Assembly: GCA_028023455.1 (NCBI GenBank)
Contig: JAQFVV010006238.1
Coordinates: forward strand, 8,363,349-8,427,348
Direction of reading: 5' to 3'
Length of the DNA: 64,000 nucleotides
From: Epiperipatus broadwayi
Lineage: Eukaryota > Onychophora > Udeonychophora > Euonychophora > Peripatidae
The notes below the pieces were generated by a model. It did not search any database and had not been told where the DNA came from. It saw nothing but the letters and a program-made list of their open reading frames with translations. This document shows, piece after piece, positions 1-11,449 of the stretch (within the stretch, counting starts at the first letter, position 1; every line of letters begins with the position of its first letter). A program made the position numbers and the translations under genes.

Positions 1-1166
1 AAAACAAGTTTTAATTAAAAAAATTAAGAGAAAATAATATTTCTCTTTTTATTTGTTTCTCTTTTTCTATTTTAATTAACTATAAATGCTTTTTAGTGTA
101 TATTCAGTGAAAGCAACTTTTTAAAATGTATACCACCATCTCTTGTGCCACTAAAAACTTGCCTAAACAATGTCATGAGTTGATGTTTGGCTGCTATACT
201 GTTACACTGGACAAATAGCTGGATAAACCAAAAATATTTCAGTGTAATATTGCACTATGATGGCTAGGGTGTGCACAAAATTTGATGTAAATAAATTCAC
301 TCAAAATATGTTAAAAATCGATTATTAGATTTAACCAAAATAAAAAAATGAAATTTCTAAATTAAATCAAAGCATTAAAAATCACTCCATCAATAATATT
401 TGGAGTTAGTAAGATTAGCATATTCACTACTAGAGTGTAAATATGGAAGCAAAGAAATTAATGGGTTTGTATTTAAACAGATCAATGTAAAAACATCAGC
501 ATCACATCCACATTGCATTATGATAACTCTTTCATAAAGCTATATGCAAACAAATGCAAAGATTATCTCTTTTCTTAACTGCAATGTTCATTGCAAAAAA
601 CCGAGATTTTCTCTTAAAAGAAATAATATTTTTATAAGTAAAAGCTGTATATTATGAATAAACATAAGTTACACTTAAGATAATTTTCAATATTGCTGCA
701 AATTTTTTTTATTTGTTATATCAAATACCTTCACTACTTTACAAAGTTTGGTTCAGTATTAGAGTGAGAGGTTCTGGAGTTCATGGTCACATGTTCAATT
801 CTGTCACTTCCTGTGCTCAAACTTCTCATAAATTTCTAAACCAATAAAATATTTAATAAACAAATTATGCTATTTTACATTAGGCTCATATACACCATAT
901 CTGGTTGATTTGGATTATCTATGAATACAGATCTGTGAATGGATATTTTTTTGTATTCAATTACTTAGTTTATTTTTTTATTTTTTATTAATACAAATCA
1001 AAACTGTAGGAACATCCTTAACAACAGTTTCTTTAATTTCATGAATCAGTATTTCCCTAAAATTTTATAATAGTATTTTATGTACTGTATATACATTTTT
1101 TAGTAATGTTAAAATAAAACACTGATAAAATTTTTAAAATAAAACCGTAATTGCAAACTCTTATGA
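1..1166. other. AT-rich non-coding stretch with one SINE relic
   Basis: No convincing coding frame. The only recognisable item is a tRNA-derived SINE relic near 745-860, listed separately. The rest is unassigned AT-rich sequence. Confidence 0.5.
745..860 (+). repeat. tRNA-derived SINE relic (family with TGCTCAAATTTCTTATGAA-type tail)
   Basis: A box-A-like stretch (tggttcagtattagagtg) is followed about 35 bases later by a box-B-like stretch (cacatgttcaattc), then a tail reading 'gtcacttcctgtgctcaaa' and 'cttctcataaatttc'. The same tail recurs near 4125, 7055, 7750, 11870, 42110 and 44480, which defines a dispersed family. Old, diverged copy. Confidence 0.5.
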
Positions 1167-2179
1167 TAGTGTTTCCCAAACTGTGGGGCATGATCCCCTA
1201 TGAGGGTTGGAGACTATTGCAGGGGGAGTGGGTGGTTCATAGCTTTTACCAAAAATACAAGTTCAAATCAGTGTCTAAAGATAATTACTCATTAATGCTT
1301 AATGAAATTTTGCCCCATTACTATTAATTACATGAGCAATCATATTCTAAAAAAATGATCTGACAATGCAGAAGTCCCCAACAGCTCTCAGTCCTGCTAA
1401 TAACATGAATAAGATAAGTTCTCTGTATTGTATATTTTTATACAACAGACATAATTAGTGGTTTATGTATAAAGTGTTTTTTTTATATTATGTGCTATTC
1501 TTAATTGCTGAGGTAAGTTCACAAACTGGGATTTTTTTAAATTGTTTTAAAATAATGCTAACTTTTTTTAATGGATAAATTTGTAACCATATTGAAATGA
1601 AAACCAGATGGACAAGATGAAATTGATACTAGCAAAAGTTATTAAATCAATGTAAATACAGCTATGAAAAATAGTAATGTTAAATGTTGAAAAAATGATC
1701 CACTATACTTAATATATTTGCAAATACTATTATTAAAAGACAAGAAAGACTCATGTGTTTGATCTTTATAAATATTTTAGCTTCAGAAAGCCTAAAACTT
1801 AATATGTTAAAACGTCATTTTAAAAAAACTACATGCAGAAATGTTGGCAATCTAAGAGATTGTTTATTCCAAATTCAACATCAGGTGGGTCAGCAATATA
1901 AGATGGCATTGAGAGTAATGGGTCATGTGAAAGCCTGAGTTTGAATCCCACATATATTACATACATAAATGCAGGTTTAAGCCTGTACAATGTATTAAAA
2001 ATCATATATGTAATGTGAAAAGCATTGCTTACATCTTATGAAGTTTTTATACAGTAAACCACCTGAAACATTCGTATTACTTGTGGTTATTACCTTGGTA
2101 AAAATAATTTTCAGTGAATTATGTTCTAACAAAGTTTGAGAAATACTACTTGCAGATAATATGGTTGGAAGAAGAATTT

Positions 2180-3540
2180 TTAATATATCTGAAGATTTTC
2201 ACAATTAATGTATAGAAAAAGTAAAATTTTCAGACCACTCTTTGCAGTTAGATGAAGCAGCAGATGTAGTTAATGGTCATTGATCCCACATGTAAGATAC
2301 ACTGCTCAAACTGATATTTAACAAAGATTTATTATTATTAAGACCTATTGAAAACAATACTATAGCAAAAGAAATTGTCAATGTGATTCATACTTTTTAA
2401 AATAAAATGGCATTCTTTGAAAAATTATGTTGGGATATGTACAGATGAAGCCCAATCTTTTATATGATGAAATACTGGTTTGCAAGCTCTAGCTTAAAAT
2501 GGTAGCACTTCATGCAATTTGGACACATTGTATGATACATAGTCACTTGCTTTAAAAAGTAAGAATTTTCTAATAATATTTGAAGTTATTGTAAAAGTTC
2601 TACACATTATTAAAAACAGTCCATTGAGAGAAAGGCTGTTTGCAAAATTGTGTGATGATATGATCACAGAACACAGATCACTTTTATATTATTGCAAAAC
2701 ACATGGCTTTCTTGGTTTAACATATTTCAAAGAGTATTTGAACTAAAAAAAATCATCATATTTCTGACTAATAATAATAGTGATGAGGAAAAATTGTTAC
2801 ACAAATTTCTTTAAAGCTTGCATATGTAGTGGATATTTTAGAAGAACTTAGTATTTTAAATAAATCAATGCCAGGATCTCAATCTCATGCTTTGATTATT
2901 ATTTAAGAAAATATTGAAGCTGTAGCTAATTAATTTTAAAAATAATATTTTGGATATGTTTCAAAAATACTTGCCTTGTAAATGAAATAGAAGAAAGTAA
3001 AATTTTTATTAATATTCATTTGACCAATATATAAAAACAATTCTCATTTTAAAAAGCTGAAATATGAATGGATAAGAAACTATTTGCAATTAAAACACAT
3101 GATGCGTTTGATCTTTTGATATCAGGGTAAGACATGTTGATTGATCTTTCTTGTAACCACACATTAAAACAGATTTTGTCAAGCATTGGTAGCCGAGAGG
3201 TCAGCACAGCACCTTGCAAGTAAGCAGTTGATTACAGTCGGTTATTGCAGGTTCACTTCCCGGCAGATGCTTTGATATATGGAAAAAAAAAAACAGATGT
3301 TTGAATAAGAAAAATTTTGGTACTTTCTGGCTATGAGGGGAAAAAACTTTCCTACTTCACTAAACAAAGCTGTAGACATTTTATTACCATTTGTAACATC
3401 TTACTTGTGGTAAACTGGCTTTTTTGCTGTTTCTGTTTTAAAAACAAATTAGTGATTAAAGAAGAATTGAGAGAAATCCTATCTTCAATGATACACAGAT
3501 CTGACACACTTGATTTTAATAAAAGAGCTCATTCATAAAA
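2180..3540 (+). pseudogene. hAT transposase pseudogene (ZBED5/Charlie-like)
   Basis: No open frame survives, but successive pieces in different frames match the order of motifs in hAT transposases related to ZBED5. At about 2227-2275 there is 'SLQLDEAADVV', like the conserved 'FSLQLDE(S/A)TDV' region. At about 2700-2755 a frame gives 'TWLSWFNIFQRVFELKK', like the hAT 'RWLS...RVFEL' block. At about 3350-3420 another frame gives 'KAVDILLPFVTSYL', then a stop and 'TGFFAVSVLKT', like the C-terminal hAT dimerisation region. The end, 'ELREILSSMIHRSD' (about 3460-3510), matches the usual final helix. Many stops and frame changes separate the pieces, and a SINE splits the gene at 3178-3293. Non-functional and old. 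Confidence 0.65.
3178..3293 (+). repeat. tRNA-derived SINE with poly(A) tail, inserted in the hAT pseudogene
   Basis: The element begins GTCAAGCATTGGTAGCCGAG, has a box A (tagccgagaggtcagca) and box B (ggttcacttcc), and ends 'cggcagatgc' plus a short spacer and about 11 A. The first bases (GCATTGG) can pair with the end of the tRNA-like part. Flanks are near-identical: acagattttg (3169-3178) and acagatgtttg (3293-3303), consistent with a target-site duplication from L1/RTE-type retroposition. A second copy lies at 55979-56087 on the minus strand. The tRNA part resembles a class II (Leu/Ser-type) tRNA with a long variable arm, but the parent is not certain. Confidence 0.7.
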
Positions 3541-3858
3541 GATATTATTCATCCATCACACTAAATATCATCATAATTTTAATCAAGCAATAATGTCATA
3601 ATTTTAATCAATGTTCTATTGTTTTATGTGTTTGTAAAATGTACTTGATTGCATTAAAAGTTATTTTGTCATAGAAATAGTCTATTTTATATAAGACTTA
3701 TATCTATACTAAGTAGGATGTATTATTTTATAATCTATTGAAATGAAATTGTAAATATGATAGTATTTAAAAAATCAGAATGATCTAAAAATGGAGGGGG
3801 GGGGCAACATTTTTTCCAGAAAAAAGGAGGTGCAGACACAAAAAGTTTGGAATCCATA

Positions 3859-6540
3859 TGTTAAAGTGTTTATTAAATAATAAACCTGCAGTTTTTCATT
3901 TTTAAGATTACAAAAGAGTATTTAAATTTAATCAAACATACTTTCTGTATTTAATGATAATTCAAATTTTTGCCTATTTATTCTAGTAGTTAGAATTTAC
4001 TGCTGTGACTGTTACAATTATGTTCTATTTGCCTAAATGATTTGTGATGCTTAGAAAATTGGTAGAGTGTATTATATAATTAAAAGTTTGTGGTTCAAAT
4101 CTCATCTCATGACTTCTGATTCTTAAATATCATATGACCTCCTGAGCAATTAACCATTTGGCTTTCCTATTTAGAAAGATGAGAATTTCTTATACATTGT
4201 GAGGTTTAGCAAGGATTTGAGTGGGGAAGGGGAGGAGGTCAAGAGCTCAAAGTTTCTATATTGATTTCTAATGTGTTGAGCTTCTTCTGACTATATAATT
4301 TTTTACTTATTAATTTTTCTTTTGATTTTAAAAGCAGAGATTTATATCCACATGTACACACTTGCACTAATTGTATCTGAACTATTACCTCAAAGAAATA
4401 TGCTAGATGATTATACAAATGTACCTAGTTTAAGAAGACATTCTTGTTGCTTGATTGGTTATGGAATTTCAAAAATGGTCTGTCATTTCCGGGCTGATTT
4501 TAATAGAAATAAAAATGCTACAATTATTGGGCATTCGGTTCAATTAAACTTTATTTGCTACGAATAATAATAATTTCATTAATTTTTTTTAGACTAAAGA
4601 TAATAATAGCCCAGATATAAACTTTAAATCACAGTTGAAGATTAATTTATGTGTTTTCTAGTTAAATATAAACACATAATATATCATCACGTGTCTTGAG
4701 GGTCATTTGGCATTTTGAGATATGTTGCAAGAATGTTTGATGAAGTGAAAATTTTAATGTATATATCAATATTGGCATTTTTAGTAATATAATAAAAATA
4801 TCACTTAGCACAAATAATTTATTGCTTTAATATAATTTATATTCTACTACAAAAGTAATTTGTAAATATTTAGTAGTACTTATAAAAACGGATTAATTAA
4901 TTAGTACTTATTTCCTATGGCTACTGTTTGATAGGGATGGAAAGTGCTTAATCCATTAGTATTTGATTTGTCTGTTAGTTACTTAATCTCTGTCATTTAT
5001 CTTGTTTTATCTGTGTTTTAACATAGTAGACTTGTTTTTATAAATGTTTGTCCTGATGTATGTATATGTAAGTCTTTGCTTATTTTATTATAAAGTTTAT
5101 AATTGAATTAAGTGGAGATCAGAATTCACCAATGTCGCATGGCTTTCAGAAGTTTTTATGATGATCTTCAATGGGTCTTTGGAACAGCTCTTTCATGATG
5201 CAGAACACACAAACGTTGCTATAACTGATTGATTGTACAACTTTATTGGTTGGTCATTTCTAACCTTTTTCAGTAATACTAAACAACAGCTATGTAATTG
5301 CATTGGTCGTATTGTCTTTCATAGAGAGAGAAAAAAAATCTCTTTTGTAAACAGATCCATATTTAAAAATGTGTGGATGTAATATATTTAACAATTTATA
5401 TCTAACTATTATTTATTTGTTGTTGTTTTATTTTATTTTCCTTTCTCGGAGTTGGATGTTCTCGAGTGTCTAGTATTGATAACAATATTAGTAAATGGAG
5501 AAAAAAGGACGTGTAAAAGTGTGGATATTTTAAGTTTTTAAAACTGTCATGATGCAATCATTTCAAAACATTCATCCTTTAACTGCAGTTCTAATCAAGT
5601 CACAGAATGGCCGCAGGCTCAACAAATATTTAAAATATTTTTCACACACCCGATGCATCAAGATTAGTTTTATCGATTTTTATGCAAATAAAATTTCACT
5701 TTTAATTTATATCTATTTTCTGAATCACTTTTGCTACGGCTTTTCTAGAGACGATTTTTTATCTTTAAAATAACATTTTATCATTAAAGACGTGTAAACA
5801 TAATCTGAAGTTTATTACTTATTAAATTGTCTAACAGTTTGTAATTAGGTTTTTATTTAAAAACTTTAACCTTGCAATATTTTATTACAACATTGATAAA
5901 ACAATATATACATAATATGAAATAGTTTTACGAGCGCTTATACCTAAAATAAAACAAAATATATATTACTGAATTTGAATGTATATATATATATATTGAA
6001 ATGATTTCATATTTATATCAGTTTTGTTTTTTGTTTTTTTACAATATTCGTTAATATATTAATATTACAATATAATAACAATAAAAATAATAAATATAAC
6101 GGTAATTAACTAATATATACAGTCTTTCAATCGGTAGAAGTACTTGCCGTCAATTTCTTAATCCTCCTCAACTGCCATTAAATTACAAAAACAACGGAAG
6201 CAAACGCCACCAACTTAAATCCAATGAATCCCGAATTTTAATGTTAGCAGGCTGTTTATTAATTATATTCATTTTATTTCTATTTATTAAAACTGCCTTC
6301 TTAATTTTTCTTTTATTATGGTTTTTCTCTTCACGAAGAATCTTAACACTTTCAATATCAAATTTAAACATGAACCAAGAAAACTGAAGTAATCCTTAAA
6401 TTATTATTATTATTACTTTCACAAGCTTGTATAACAATTCATGCTCCTTTAACATTATTATACTGATGTTGCAAAGGATTTTAAAAACTAATTTAAGATA
6501 ATGCATTTCCTTTATATTTCTTAAATTGTTACATTTTGAT
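3859..6540. other. AT-rich non-coding stretch
   Basis: A SINE relic lies at 4056-4160. Short open frames (such as 4322-4567 and 5549-5773) have AT-driven composition and no recognisable motif; they are not accepted as genes. Nothing else is assigned. Confidence 0.45.
4056..4160 (+). repeat. tRNA-derived SINE relic
   Basis: Box-A-like ttggtagagtg is followed by box-B-like gtggttcaaatctc, then a tail containing 'cttaaatatcatatgacct' and 'cctgagcaat'. The tail matches the copy at 7685-7800 closely (tcaaatatcatatgacctcc). Confidence 0.5.
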
Positions 6541-6850
6541 TTACAAGTGTCAAACTCACTCCACCCACAATATTGACATCATTCACTCTAAATGAGTATA
6601 GTAATGAATAGTATTAATCATTTATTAAACTAAATATTGTCTTTAGACGAAATATAACCTTCAAGTCTCAAAAAAATAATATCTAATATTTTAATTAATT
6701 AAACATATGCACAGGAGTTATTCACATTTCTCTTTCCCATATGTAATATCTTTTTATAAGTGTATTAAATAATTCCACACTTACAACACACTTTTAAGAT
6801 CATATGAATATAGATACAATAAAAGACAAATGACATTTCTTAGCATATGC
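6541..6850. repeat. One arm of foldback family B
   Basis: This segment matches the reverse complement of about 50960-51240. Shared stretches include tttacaagtgtcaaactcac, a 'catttattaaact...attgtct' block, 'ggagttattcaca(t/a)ttctc', and 'tacaataaaagacaaatg'. The opposite arm seen at 50.8 kb is missing here, so this is a one-armed copy. Confidence 0.5.
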
Positions 6851-6981
6851 TTATCCAGATTTTTTTCTTTTGCTAAATACCAACTTTGAATATTTACAGA
6901 ATGTGAATGTGAGTATGCATATATCATTTATATTGTCCTTATGCTTATGTTTCCATATGTATTCATAGATCATGTGTGGTT

Positions 6982-7092
6982 TATTGTAGTTACACACTGT
7001 CAGATTCTAAAGAGTGACATCCTGAGATTGATTCCAGTTTTTGCATTCTGATGCTCAAATTTCTTATGAACTCCCAAGTAATAAAGCAATTT
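6982..7092 (+). repeat. tRNA-derived SINE relic
   Basis: A degenerate tRNA-like head (tagttacacactgtcag ... gagattgattcc) precedes the family tail 'tgctcaaatttcttatgaa' and 'ctcccaagtaataaagca'. This is one of the clearest tails of the family. The minus-strand open frame 7000-7263 overlaps it and is not accepted as a gene. Confidence 0.5.
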
Positions 7093-7109
7093 GATTGTTT
7101 TTATTGTGT

Positions 7110-10100
7110 ACATAGGTACAAATGCTATCCCACATGTCCATTCCATACATATACCATTTCTGGACATGAACATTACATGACTTTTCAAGTATTCATTTAC
7201 ATATAAAAAAAACAATAATCTTTTCAATAATATGTCCCAAAAATCTGGCCAACAGCTTTCCATTGAAAAGCAAAGGAGAATGTGTTATTTAGTAAAATGA
7301 TTAATTTTTGGCTAGGGTGAATTTAAGTCTTTTCAGCCTGATTTGCTCTCTTAATTAGAGCTATATTTGCTATGGAGTGGCTTTAAAAAATCCTAAGTCT
7401 GTTTGGAATCCAATAAACTTTCAATATGAATCTAATCTGTATTTGAACCCCACATCATGAGAAAGACAAATAAGCTAACACAATGCCATGGAACACTGTG
7501 TTATTGGGTGTAATATATTACTTTAAATGCAATTATATGCAGACATTAATATTGTATTGATTTTAAATTATTTGGCTTCAAATGAACCAATGTTTTTCCA
7601 TTGTCATGAACAAAGAGTTATTATCACAATATCAAATTATTTGACATAGGTATCTTAAACATATGATTATCAAAGCCCACCCAGGTTTAATGCAGTAGTT
7701 TAATTGTAGACACTAAAGTTCAAGGTCGATGGCTCACAGCTTCTGTCACATCTAGTGTTCAAATATCATATGACCTCCCAAGCAACAAATTATCGGATTT
7801 TTTTTATTAGCAATAATTTAATTTAAACACAAAACCTTAAAAGAGTAATCCATCTTACCATGTTTTTAAATTCTAATTAATTGTGTTTAATACTGCAGTA
7901 TTTTTTCAAGTGTTTGTGCCTTTTCTTTTTTACATATCTTAACTGTTTTCAATAAATTAGTAATTTGACAAGCCAGTTTGTTTTATTTTTAAAAATTTGG
8001 AAAATATAAAAATAATTAAGATTAGTTGCATAGCAGTTTAAAGAGAAGTTGAGCAACTTTTCACTCTGAAATGAATCATTTAACTGAATATTGCATCAGA
8101 TCACTTTAAAGCTTTATGCAAAAACTTTTTCTTTATCACAAATTCACTCTTTATGAACTATATAATATAAATTGAAATATAATGTGAGCTTAAATTTTAA
8201 ATGCACTGAAGTGACACTTTTTAACATTTAAAATTTAGATATTTCTTCTGATCTACCTTTATTGATGGAATGTTGAACATTATAACTTTTTTTTGTATAT
8301 TTTTATATTAAAATATTGATATTATATATGAAAATTAAAAAAAAGATGTCATTCCTCAGCCAGAAATTTTTTTTTAATCAAAAATTTATAACTGTCATAA
8401 ATTTTTATAAATACAGATTTTAATCTTTTTTACAGTTAATTTTAAGCACATCAATTTTTTTCAAGTTTCAACCTACTTATTTTATCTAAAAATAAATTTA
8501 TTTACATTGAAGCAACTAATAAAATTACTGGAAAAATAAATGCAAATGCACATACTATAATATTAAATCATAAGTTCAGACTGACTACATTCATTTTAAT
8601 GATTACATTGCACTTTACACAAATTGGTGACATTATTAAACTAATAAATAATATTTGGCTTAGTGCTTTTGGGGTATGTTAACTGCCATATTCATAGCCT
8701 TTGTCATTAATAATACAGAGCAGTTGTTTTATATGCAAATCTATGGAAATCATTTAACTCGACCATTTTTTTGAAATAGTGAAACATGTATTTCATCTAT
8801 TGATGGCATTCAAATTATAAATATCACTCTGATATTAATTCTAATTTATCAAATAAAGTAAAAAGAGACTACTTTTATTAACTTTCTAGCTATGAAATGA
8901 ATTTCAATCACTGATACATGAAAGGGTGACTCAATCAAACCAGTTTACAGTTTCAAATAACACTTAACTTTTAACAGCCGCAAGCAGTATATTATACCAA
9001 TATTAATTTTCAAATGCTTTAATTTTATATTACTTTTAAATTAAGCAGGTATATCTCACAATACATTCCTAAGACTGTACGGGTTTTGTAAAAAGCAAAT
9101 TAATTTGAAATTAATTCATGTAATTTAAATTTTAGGCCTCTTTTTTTTTGCTTTGGTGATATTTCATACTGATTGTAGTCCAGGTGGCTGTAAAATTTTA
9201 TCATCTTTTTTAAATGACTGCTTTTTCTCTTTATTTTTTAGAGCAAATATAAAATTTATTGTAACTAATGGCAAAAACAATAAAAAGCAAATGTATTTTA
9301 TTATAATAACTGATTTTAAGAAAACGATCGAGTTCAATTAAACAAAAATAATTTTATTTCTTTATTTTTGCAATTTTACAGAAATATTTTTTTATACACA
9401 AACATTTTATATATATTGTAAATAATGTTTATAATAAAAAAATTAAATTTGAAATGATATTTATATAAAACAAATACTCCTTTTAGGAACATTATGACAT
9501 ATTACTTATAGCATTTATGGGATTAAACCATGTAGTAGTTGTTTCAAATTAAGATGCAAATTATAATAATTTTAATAATTCCATAAATAAAAAAAATTGC
9601 TGCTAAATACTTAACACTCAGAATATATAATATTATTAGTGAAAAAATAGGTTCTGAAAGCACATTTTATAACAGTAATTCACAAGTCAGATTTATTAAT
9701 GTCATATTAATAATCTTTTAAGGAAAATCCTCTTATTTCAATGATTTAATGTTAAAGAGGACCACTCTTATTTAACTTTCATTCTGTTATATTATACTTT
9801 ACAAATGTTTCATCAACATTAATCTCTAGACAAGCATTGCAAAATATCCAATTTTGATAGAAACATTATGTTTAAAACTGAAAAAATCCATGCAGGAACA
9901 TATTTGGATTTATATGCATTGTTACAGCTTCCTAATTTGCAAGATATAAATCATGAAAATATTTTAATGTCTATTGTATCACACATTAATTCAAAATTTT
10001 ATTTCATTAATAAAAAAAAATAGAATCTAGATGGCAGCATTAGTTACTTAATATGGCTGCCACTTGAGTTTCCAATTCAAATGCTTTTATGTATATGGTG

Positions 10101-10800
10101 TAAAAAATGTCTCAGACAATATCATGTCATTGTTTTAAATTTTCAATATAAAAAAATATCTATTTGTAAGCCTACAACTATCTAAAATACTGTATAATGA
10201 CCACAATAAAATACAAATAAAAAAGTGAGTTTTGGTGAGTTGATGATAATGTTATTTATTGTAAAAAATTATCAATTGCACTTGGTTAAATTTTTTTAAC
10301 CCAAGTTATATTTAAAATATTTTTTTCTTTTTATAAATCTTAAATACTTATTTTTTTAAAAAGCTTAGCCACTTGTAAGACTGCCTTAATTAAAAATATC
10401 TTATAGGGACCTTAGTTGTTATATATTTTCAGTACTATATATTTAACACATAACTATTTATTTAAGAATTAAAATTAATTAAATTTACATTAAAAGATAC
10501 ATGAGATAATTGCATTAATTACTGTAGTGATGATGATAAAGATGATAATGAATATAATGAATAAATTTTATAGAGTGAAATATATATTAAATTAGTTTAA
10601 AGCCAATTTCTGGAACAAACAAATCCAAATACATTACTGAAACAATTTTATAAGTAAGATTCTTATATATTCATGTAAATAAACAAGTAAATAATGTCAT
10701 CCTGTGTTATATCAATGCCAATGGATTTTACCAAATATCTTTTATTTGACAAAATCGATTAACATTAATGTTTTCCTGAAGGTATGTGATGATTGTGTTT
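7110..10800. other. AT-rich non-coding stretch
   Basis: Apart from a SINE relic at 7685-7800, nothing could be recognised. There is no frame with protein-like composition and no tandem array. Confidence 0.4.
7685..7800 (+). repeat. tRNA-derived SINE relic
   Basis: A head with ttaatgcagtagtttaattg and gttcaaggtcgatgg is followed by the tail 'tcaaatatcatatgacctcc' and 'caagcaacaaattat', shared with the copy at 4056-4160. Confidence 0.45.
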
Positions 10801-10802
10801 TC

Positions 10803-11446
10803 GTTGTATTTATATGTTGCACTATTTCCATCAACTAATATGAGTATTGAATGTCTTTAGAAAAATTTAACTTTATTTAAAACTTCCAAATTCATTCAAC
10901 TGTTAGTAATATCACATCAAACAGGTTAATAAATACACAATGTTTAGAGAGGTATTATTCTCCCTTCTTCTTCAGGTAATGCTGGTCTGACCAGTGCAGT
11001 ACTAGCATAGGATTTAAACCTGGACCCTTAGATTCTTAAATACTGTATTATAAGGTGATTCTTTAACCAACTGAGCCTTCCTGCCAAAGGCACACAGTTG
11101 GTATTACATTAAAATTTAATAGTCATTAATCTAAGGGTCCAGGTTTGAATCTCATGCTAGACTGGCCCTCATACTCAGTTGGTTATAGTGTTACCTTAAA
11201 ATTCAATACTCAAGAATTTAAGGGTCCAGGTTTAAATCTCATACTAGTGCTGTTACTGGTCAGGCCAACAACACCTGAAGAAGGGAGAATAATATCTCTG
11301 AGAAACATTGTGCATGTGCTAGCCTGTTTGATATGCTGTTATTAACAGTTAAATGCATTTGGAATATTTAAATAAAGTTAATTTTTGCTAAAGATATTCA
11401 ATATTCATATTAGATCATAGAAATAGTCCAATATAAAAATACAACT
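10803..11446. repeat. Foldback element: two head-to-head tRNA-derived SINEs
   Basis: The left arm (about 10803-11090) reads on the minus strand like the right arm (about 11180-11446) on the plus strand. Each arm has a tRNA-like head: box A (gctcagttggttaaag on minus, actcagttggttatagtg on plus) and box B (ggtccaggtttaaatc). Then comes a shared body with 'cctgaagaag', 'gggagaataata', 'ctgtttgat', 'taactttatttaaa', and an end near gttgtattt. A third, truncated head lies between them (about 11094-11178). The arms are diverged, so the structure is not recent. A related, internally deleted copy is at 20560-20920. Confidence 0.7.
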
Positions 11447-11449
11447 ATA

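Larger units (their letters stand above)
1167..3858 (+). mobile_element. Degenerate hAT-type DNA transposon
   Basis: The left end reads TAGTGTTTCCCAAACTGTGG, which resembles a hAT terminal repeat. The right end, read on the minus strand from about 3858, starts TATGGATTCCAAACT and is an approximate inverted match. Between them lie fragments of a ZBED5/Charlie-like transposase in several frames. No clear 8-bp target duplication is visible, so the exact ends are uncertain. A tRNA-derived SINE (3178-3293) interrupts the element. Confidence 0.6.

Noticed and set aside
6183-6371. Open frame of 62 codons and similar short frames throughout
   Set aside because: Length and Lys/Asn/Ile/Leu-rich composition are expected by chance in AT-rich DNA; no motif, splice or start context supports them.
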